From: Candidatus Methylarchaceae archaeon HK01M
GTDB taxonomy: Archaea; Thermoproteota; Nitrososphaeria; Nitrososphaerales; JACAEJ01
Assembly (NCBI GenBank): GCA_024256245.1
Contig: JAKLZD010000142.1
Coordinates: 1 to 9,820, forward strand
Length of the DNA: 9,820 nucleotides
Reading direction: 5' to 3'
In this document: piece after piece, positions 6,115-9,820 of the stretch
Layout: each line of letters starts with the position of its first letter
Position numbering within the stretch: the first letter of the stretch is position 1
Made by a program: the position numbers and the translations under genes
The notes under the pieces: model-generated
The model's input: only the letters and a program-made list of their open reading frames with translations
Told to the model about the DNA's origin: nothing
Database searches by the model: none

Positions 6115-7423
6115 CCCTCCAAACTTCTATTCGCTTTAAGTAACGGTTCATTATCTCTTCTGCCTCATCTATAGATCTAGCCTCGACTGATATCCTCAAT
6201 ACATCTTCAGTCTTGGATTGTCTTACAAGAACCCATGTATCTTTTGTTGGATTGAATTTGATACCATCTGTTATATCGGCATTCGGAATCTCTTGAAGCA
6301 AACTATCTATTATCTTCTTCCCTTCTTCTTTACTACATTGGACCTTCTTCCTTATTTGATGGTAGCTTGGTGAATCTTTAACCAGATCGCTCAACTGCCC
6401 TTCTTTCTTCACGATACTTGCGATTAAAGCCGAGGCTAAGACGCCATCTCTACATCGAACAAAATCTGCCAAGATCAAGCCACCACTGCTGCCTTCGCCT
6501 CCTACCATACATCTTCTTCTCATCATCTCCTCGACAACGTTCGCCTCTCCCACCTTGGCATAAAAGACCTTGCCACCTATATCTTCGATTATATGCTCGA
6601 CCCCTATCGATGTATCTATACTTACTACAATTTCTTTCATCCTTCTCTTCTCCATGAAGTACTTTAAGCACAGCATCAAAGTGAAGTCTCCTGATAACTT
6701 TCGGCCTTCATTATCAACAATTACGACTCTATCTGCATCAGAGTCGTATGCAAACCCCACATCACAACCATCTGTAACTACATTCTCTGAAAGGTCATTA
6801 AGACTATCTGTGACAGGGTCTATCGCCCTTGAGAATATGCCAGGAGCATCGTTGATCGTTGTAACCTTGCACCCTAACCTTCTGAATACCTTTGGCACAA
6901 AGAGGCTCCCTGCGCCGCCTCCAAGGTCTAAAGCGACCTTTATCCCTGCACAAGAACCTCTTCCAACATAGGAAACCAAATCCTCTGGGTAGATTGAATA
7001 GATCTTTAAGGAGTTACCCACTTTTATCGAACCTGAGTAAGAGCTTGAACTCATGCTTAAAAGAGAGGCTAACTCCTCTTCAAACAGCCCCCTTCCTTTG
7101 AACACAAATTTCAATCCATTCCATTCAGGGGGGTTATGGGATGCTGTCGCAATCAAACCGCCTTTCAGCCCCCTTCTAGTCACTTCTTTGAATACAGCTG
7201 GCGTCGATACTGTGCCAAGATCAAGGACATCACACCCAATTCCCATAAGCCCAGCAATCACTACATTTGAAACTATGATACTTGAAGGTCGAGTATCCCT
7301 CCCAACTGCGCATGAACCGCCTTCGATGAACCTACCGAATGTTCGACTGATACTCGCTAAATTAACGAGGTCTAGATCGTAACCCACTATCCCCCTTAAG
7401 CCCGATACGGACAAAATAGTCAA
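6089..7423 (-). CDS. Divergent phosphohexomutase (phosphomannomutase/phosphoglucosamine mutase-like)
   Basis: 444-residue paralogue of the enzyme at 3506-4882. The N-terminal SGLRGIVG and the phosphoserine loop TASHNPPEWNG (S95) are normal. The Mg loop is DSDADR (D227, D229, D231), still with the three aspartates. The sugar loop is GGEGSSGG (308-315), one residue longer than the archaeal GGEGNGG pattern. The phosphate-binding loop, usually RPSGTEP, reads RQSKTED (401-407): the Arg, Ser and Thr-Glu remain but Pro, Gly and the second Pro are changed. It is probably an active mutase with altered substrate preference, or a variant with another role; the true substrate is unknown. The start is TTG 7423, supported by AAGGA (7430-7434) six bases upstream; no ATG or GTG suits better, and the N-terminal family motif begins at residue 5. 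The gene heads an operon with thiL, whose start it overlaps by 26 bases. Confidence 0.88.
   Translation of the reverse strand: MTILSVSGLRGIVGYDLDLVNLASISRTFGRFIEGGSCAVGRDTRPSSIIVSNVVIAGLMGIGCDVLDLGTVSTPAVFKEVTRRGLKGGLIATASHNPPEWNGLKFVFKGRGLFEEELASLLSMSSSSYSGSIKVGNSLKIYSIYPEDLVSYVGRGSCAGIKVALDLGGGAGSLFVPKVFRRLGCKVTTINDAPGIFSRAIDPVTDSLNDLSENVVTDGCDVGFAYDSDADRVVIVDNEGRKLSGDFTLMLCLKYFMEKRRMKEIVVSIDTSIGVEHIIEDIGGKVFYAKVGEANVVEEMMRRRCMVGGEGSSGGLILADFVRCRDGVLASALIASIVKKEGQLSDLVKDSPSYHQIRKKVQCSKEEGKKIIDSLLQEIPNADITDGIKFNPTKDTWVLVRQSKTEDVLRISVEARSIDEAEEIMNRYLKRIEVWRDAFERRAE
6115..6120 (-). promoter_or_regulatory. Shine-Dalgarno sequence that bears on the thiL start
   Basis: GGAGGG on the minus strand, inside the end of the upstream mutase gene. 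There is no spacing to the ATG at 6114, but six bases separate it from the in-frame TTG at 6108. It favours TTG 6108 as the start and indicates translation of thiL within the mutase transcript. Confidence 0.55.
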
Positions 7424-7447
7424 AACTATTCCTTGAGAGTTTGACCG

Positions 7448-7463
7448 ATAAAATAATATAAAC
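7448..7463 (-). promoter_or_regulatory. TATA-like promoter for the mutase-thiL operon
   Basis: Minus strand GTTTATATTATTTTAT, with core TTTATATT (7455-7462), about 35 bases upstream of TTG 7423. It predicts a transcript starting near 7432, just ahead of the AAGGA ribosome-binding site. The same AT-rich block could also read as a TATA box on the plus strand. Confidence 0.5.
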
Positions 7464-7486
7464 TATATGCAGAAAAAGGTGATAAT

Positions 7487-7552
7487 AATTAGGTCTAAAT
7501 CTCCCAGACCAATTGGGGCGGGGTGATGACGCCCTTATCCTTTATTTTTTCC
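7487..7552 (+). ncRNA. Candidate structured RNA: two hairpins and a T-run
   Basis: Hairpin 1: AATT-a-GGTCT (7487-7496), nine-base loop, AGACC-AATT (7506-7514), a nine-pair stem with a bulged A. Hairpin 2 directly follows: GGGCG (7516-7520), nine-base loop, CGCCC (7530-7534). A pyrimidine-rich T-run follows on the plus strand (TTTATTTTTT, 7541-7550). This arrangement resembles a small RNA ending at an intrinsic-type terminator, with an AT-rich TATA-like stretch around 7448-7463. No protein gene ends here on the plus strand. A 19-codon frame beginning ATG 7467 spans the first hairpin and is probably chance. GTGATGA (7523-7529) resembles a C box, but no D box is present, so it is not a C/D guide RNA. 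Confidence 0.3.
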
Positions 7553-7587
7553 GTTGTTACGTAAAACATTAAATTGATGGGCTAGTT

Positions 7588-7603
7588 GGATTAAATTTAA
7601 TCC
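7588..7603. repeat. 16-base perfect palindrome
   Basis: GGATTAAATTTAATCC reads the same on both strands. GTT just left (7585-7587) and AAC just right (7607-7609) could extend the dyad if the bases at 7604-7606 bulge. It lies between the membrane-protein gene and the mutase-thiL promoter, about 125 bases upstream of that TATA box. A dimeric-regulator operator is possible, as is an mRNA 3' hairpin for the membrane-protein transcript. Confidence 0.5.
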
Positions 7604-7662
7604 CCAAACCCAAAATTTAACCTTCTCTCTCGGCAAAGGGTAAGAAGCAAGCGAAAAAGATT

Positions 7663-8232
7663 CTAGGGCTTCTTTTTCATCTCACGGTTTATCCACCAGA
7701 TGATTCCTATAGCTATAGGAATTCCGAAGATGACTGCTGCCCAGATTAGTATTGTTATCATAGAACCTACGATGTAATCCAAAGTCCAAGATGCAATGAC
7801 GACGTTCCAGTTTCCATCGATATAAACCTTGATGCAGAAAGCGCCAAAGAACAACAGTGATACTCCGCCACTACCGCTTGTTGTGCGTGAGCGCCTGCCA
7901 AAGAAATGATATTCTTTCTTTTCTTCACTGGGTAGTCTTTTCCACCATTGCCACCCTACCACTGCGCCTATGATTACAGGGATTCCTATTAGTAGAAGTT
8001 CCCAGAAAATCAAATGCAAAATAAACATCACTATATTTCCCATTGTCCACAGATCTAAAGTCGATGGTACCAGACCTATTGATTGAGCATTTCCTACGAA
8101 CCATAAAAAGACATAAACTGCACCTACAAATGCCAAAATACTTGCTACCACAAATATAGCAACAATATTCAAGTGTTTTCTTAAGAATTTATTCCAATCA
8201 GAACCCTTTTCTACCTCAACTTCCCCAGTCAT
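7663..8232 (-). CDS. Conserved-looking archaeal membrane protein with internal duplication
   Basis: 189 residues, function unknown. Hydrophobic segments lie at about 22-46, 66-95, 124-138 (short) and 152-181. A charged, Ser/Gly-rich loop (100-123, with KRLPSEEKKEYHFFGRRSR) separates the halves and is probably cytosolic, given its excess of basic residues. Residues 62-94 and 149-181 align without gaps at an offset of 87: W62/W149, T63/T150, I67V68/I154V155, W77/W164, GIP at 83-85/170-172, and I88G89/I175G176. The segment and its helix therefore arose by duplication. There is no signal peptide; the short polar N-terminus reads MTGEVEVEKGSDWNKFLRKH. The ATG at 8232 has a strong Shine-Dalgarno sequence (GGAAGGAA, 8237-8244) and a TATA box (8266-8275), so this is a convincing gene. 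I recall similar proteins annotated only as hypothetical in archaea. It is a single-gene transcription unit. Confidence 0.85.
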   Translation of the reverse strand: MTGEVEVEKGSDWNKFLRKHLNIVAIFVVASILAFVGAVYVFLWFVGNAQSIGLVPSTLDLWTMGNIVMFILHLIFWELLLIGIPVIIGAVVGWQWWKRLPSEEKKEYHFFGRRSRTTSGSGGVSLLFFGAFCIKVYIDGNWNVVIASWTLDYIVGSMITILIWAAVIFGIPIAIGIIWWINREMKKKP

Positions 8233-8236
8233 GAAA

Positions 8237-8275
8237 TTCCTTCCTTCTAAAGATATTTGTTCTAAGTATATAATT
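8237..8275 (-). promoter_or_regulatory. Promoter and ribosome-binding site of the membrane-protein gene
   Basis: Minus strand AATTATATAC (8266-8275) is a TATA-like box. GGAAGGAA (8237-8244) lies four bases before the ATG at 8232. The predicted transcript begins around 8244, so the leader is very short and consists mostly of the ribosome-binding site. Confidence 0.55.
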
Positions 8276-8301
8276 ATTTGTATTGCGAGTTTTCCTGAGT
8301 T

Positions 8302-8439
8302 TTAGTCCAAAGTTATTACTACTTTTCCTTTGGCGTGTCCTTCTTCAACATATCGGATAGCTTCAGGGACCTCATTTAACGGGTAACGTCTATCTATAAC
8401 AGGCTTTACCTTGCCAGAGCCATCAATACTCTCAATTCA
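8302..8439 (-). pseudogene. C-terminal remnant of a medium-chain dehydrogenase/reductase (alcohol dehydrogenase / quinone oxidoreductase type)
   Basis: On the minus strand a 44-codon frame between stop codons at 8437-8439 and 8302-8304 ends with KVKPVIDRRYPLNEVPEAIR, then YVEEGHAKGKVVITLD. This is the conserved C-terminus of medium-chain dehydrogenase/reductase proteins, where the family shows a GKxxPVIDRxYPLxEVxEAxxYxExGxxxGKVVI pattern. Nothing upstream in the same frame continues it: a TGA precedes it at once. In another frame, directly upstream, 8440-8512 reads MGFLMSRNAGF and then AELRVLMAL, which could be the preceding MDR segment shifted by an indel. The Rossmann fold and the catalytic domain (about 280 residues) are missing. 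This is therefore a decayed fragment, not a gene. It lies in a gap of 318 bases (8233-8550), and its C-terminal end is the better preserved part. Confidence 0.8.
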
Positions 8440-8550
8440 GCATGGTATAAAATGATTTTAAAGCCAGCATTCCTAGACATCAGAAAGCCCATCAAGCAGA
8501 GAGGGAGAAAGAGACGCTATGAGATTCACATCTATTCCTTCAAAAAATTC

Positions 8551-8790
8551 TTAACAAATATTTATGAAATGTTGAATTGCAGCAAATAATTCATCTTGCT
8601 TCTCGATAGGGGGCTTCTCTAACGAATGACAATATGTATCCATTTCCAAAATTTTTATTGGAAGCATCCCATCTCTAAGTCGTATTGAGAAGGCATTGAT
8701 ATCAGACCTGGGCCTGAAGATGAACCTCTCATCAGGGGCAAGTGAAGGTAATAACTTCAATTCATAATACACTTCATTAAATTCCTTCAA
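8551..8790 (-). CDS. Small unrecognised ORF, possibly a gene remnant
   Basis: 79 codons from a TTG at 8790; the frame is open only four codons further upstream, and no ATG start, TATA box with clear spacing, or ribosome-binding site is obvious. The sequence has no membrane segment and no motif I recognise; it includes PSLAPDERFIFRPRSDINAF and a C-terminal acidic helix, EKQDELFAAIQHFINIC. The same frame stays open for 25 codons beyond the stop (8550 to 8476, reading EFFEGIDVNLIASLSPSLL and on), so the present stop might be a nonsense mutation in a longer old gene. It sits between a pseudogene and an array of AT-rich repeats, which also suggests decay. It could still be a genuine small protein. 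No function is offered. Confidence 0.35.
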   Translation of the reverse strand: MKEFNEVYYELKLLPSLAPDERFIFRPRSDINAFSIRLRDGMLPIKILEMDTYCHSLEKPPIEKQDELFAAIQHFINIC

Positions 8791-8842
8791 GAACTCTTTA
8801 TGTTATTGTCTTGATGATATTCTTGGGGAGATTTATCAAGGA

Positions 8843-8925
8843 GCATTAAACTCCGTTAAATATTTGTTAAGAAGCATTAGTTAAAATACCGTTAAATAAT
8901 TCGTTAAAAAGTATATTTTTAACGA
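8843..8925. repeat. Array of GTTAAA-type motifs
   Basis: GTTAA(A/G) occurs on the plus strand at 8855, 8866, 8880, 8891 and 8903, spaced 11, 14, 11 and 12 bases, close to one helical turn. The inverted form TTTAAC is at 8918-8923. The stretch also reads as two imperfect direct repeats, each beginning GCATTA (8843 and 8874) and holding GTTAAATA (8855 and 8891) and GTTAA (8866 and 8903). Regular spacing on one face of the helix would suit cooperative protein binding. It lies just downstream of the winged-helix gene and upstream of the small ORF, both on the minus strand. Confidence 0.55.
8901..8925. repeat. Perfect 10-base inverted repeat
   Basis: TCGTTAAAAA (8901-8910), GTATA (8911-8915), TTTTTAACGA (8916-8925). 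It starts 30 bases downstream of the winged-helix gene's stop codon on the minus strand and contains the last two GTTAAA motifs of the array. It may be a dyad operator or, with its A/T-rich arms, part of a transcription stop. It is too AT-rich to be a strong RNA hairpin. Confidence 0.6.
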
Positions 8926-8954
8926 CCTCTAACCCCCCTAATATATAATGTATA

Positions 8955-9820
8955 TCAGAGTAACCCTAAAGCCTCTTTACCTAGTTCTGTCAATTCAGCT
9001 TTAACGCCTTGTTTACTTTTATCCAAAGTTAAGAATTTCTCTTTTTCAAACCTATTCAAGAAGTACCAAGCTCCCTCTTTAGTTATGCCTAGAAGCTTCC
9101 CCCACCAACTATTGGACATGTGCTCTTTGACTTCAGCTATTCTCATTAATCTTTCTTTGTCCTTTCTTCTGATCTTAACAATCGGTTTGACGGGCTTTGG
9201 TTTCATCTTCTCTATAATGATTTCGTATGTAGTTTGATCAATAAAGCCGAATTCGAGTAACTTCTTCAATTTGTTGATCGACTCGCCCAAACTTTTTACG
9301 AATTCGATAAAATTATCTGACAAAACAAGATCTCCAAAACCATCAATTCTATACGTTATTTTCTTGTCGGACCTCTTAATTATTTCACATCCATCAGGTT
9401 CGTTTTCACCCTTCACGAGCCCAAAGAATAAATTAAATGGAGTACTAAATAGAAAGATCCCTTTCATATCTGTTTGCCAGGGCTCTAAGAATATCTCATA
9501 ATATCCAAGAGAATAACCTTCCAAAATTATTGGGAGTTCCTGATCTGCTATGGTGAGCTTATGTTCACCTTCGCTTAAACGAACTTCTTCACTAGCGACT
9601 ATGTAGATGTCAGCGAACCAATTCAAGCAATCTACATTTCCCTGCTTTTCGTACTGTACATTTAAAAATGGAAAGGGCCACCAACCTAGTTCAAACGAAA
9701 CATAACTTTGTATATCTTTTGGGACGATCTTTTGGAGATTTTTAAGTATGGCACCATCTACATTCCTCTCGAATTCACCTATTGGTATATCCCAAATGAT
9801 TAGGTCAATTTTATCTACGA
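8955..9820 (-). CDS. Protein with C-terminal winged helix, N-terminus beyond the window
   Basis: The frame is open from its TGA at 8955 to the last base of the window (287 residues visible), so the TTG at 9626 is an internal leucine and the start lies to the right. Counting from the window edge, residues 1 to about 190 form an unrecognised alpha/beta-looking domain with many aromatic residues (for example ELGWWPFPFLNV, YSLGYYEIFLEPW). A helix (SLGESINKLKKLLEFGFID) and a Lys/Pro-rich linker (KPKPVKPIVKIRRK, about 206-219) follow. The last 68 residues, 220-287, look like a winged helix-turn-helix: IAEVKEHMSNSWWGKLLGI, TKEGAWYFLNRFEKE as the likely recognition helix, then a wing (FLTLDKSKQGVKAELTELG). 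This suggests DNA binding, probably a regulator. No cysteine-rich, kinase or nuclease motif is visible. The array of GTTAAA motifs directly downstream may be its target. Function of the N-terminal domain is unknown. Confidence 0.75.
   Translation of the reverse strand, partial: VDKIDLIIWDIPIGEFERNVDGAILKNLQKIVPKDIQSYVSFELGWWPFPFLNVQYEKQGNVDCLNWFADIYIVASEEVRLSEGEHKLTIADQELPIILEGYSLGYYEIFLEPWQTDMKGIFLFSTPFNLFFGLVKGENEPDGCEIIKRSDKKITYRIDGFGDLVLSDNFIEFVKSLGESINKLKKLLEFGFIDQTTYEIIIEKMKPKPVKPIVKIRRKDKERLMRIAEVKEHMSNSWWGKLLGITKEGAWYFLNRFEKEKFLTLDKSKQGVKAELTELGKEALGLL

Noticed and set aside
6418..7382. Plus-strand frames inside the second mutase
   Set aside because: They are antisense to a strongly supported gene and have low-complexity or odd composition with no family likeness.
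7467..7526. 19-codon ORF (ATG 7467 to TGA 7524-7526)
   Set aside because: No ribosome-binding site, a poorly spaced TATA box, and it is better explained by RNA structure or chance.
7479..7529. C/D box guide RNA suggested by GTGATAA and GTGATGA
   Set aside because: No CTGA D or D' box follows at suitable distance, and the C-like box lies in a hairpin loop.
8843..8908. CRISPR array
   Set aside because: The repeated unit is only six to eight bases with no unique spacers of constant length.
8901..8925. Terminal inverted repeat of an insertion sequence
   Set aside because: The two arms are only five bases apart, with no transposase and no target-site duplication.
9624..9626. TTG at 9626 as the start of the winged-helix protein
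   Set aside because: The frame continues without a stop to the window edge, with sequence of normal protein character, and no ribosome-binding site precedes the TTG.

Overview
The window looks like chromosomal DNA of an archaeon, most likely a member of the TACK/Thermoproteota side. This rests on archaeal-type protein families, on TATA-like boxes placed either about 25 to 30 bases upstream of a start with no Shine-Dalgarno sequence (leaderless style) or upstream of a short leader, and on several TTG starts. The base composition is moderately AT-rich. A finer placement (Bathyarchaeia, Nitrososphaeria or relatives) is a guess and cannot be settled from this sequence alone.

Left part, plus strand (1-2447): a sulfur-handling block. 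A cysteine desulfurase of the IscS/NifS type (its start codon lies just left of the window) is followed one base later by an IscU-type Fe-S scaffold. After a 116-base gap holding a perfect hairpin and a TATA box comes a second two-gene unit, a DsrE-family protein and a TusA-like CPxP protein. Together these could mobilise sulfur from cysteine, build Fe-S clusters and pass persulfide sulfur along a relay.

Middle (2448-7423): a minus-strand DJ-1/PfpI family gene stands alone, separated from a plus-strand phosphoglucosamine/phosphomannomutase by a 364-base gap with divergent promoters. That mutase converges, two bases apart, on a small conserved-looking 61-residue minus-strand gene. Next comes a minus-strand pair in which a second, more divergent phosphohexomutase overlaps thiL (thiamine-monophosphate kinase) by 26 bases. 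The two mutases are paralogues. The right-hand one has a changed phosphate-binding loop, so its substrate may differ.

Right part (7424-9820), minus strand and looser in coding density: an intergenic stretch with two consecutive hairpins and a 16-base perfect palindrome; a four-segment membrane protein with an internal duplication; the C-terminal remnant of a medium-chain dehydrogenase/reductase (a pseudogene); a small unrecognised ORF; an array of GTTAAA-type motifs with a perfect 10-base inverted repeat; and a protein with a C-terminal winged helix that runs off the right edge of the window. This part looks like accessory or decaying DNA. No rRNA, tRNA, CRISPR array or intact insertion sequence was seen.
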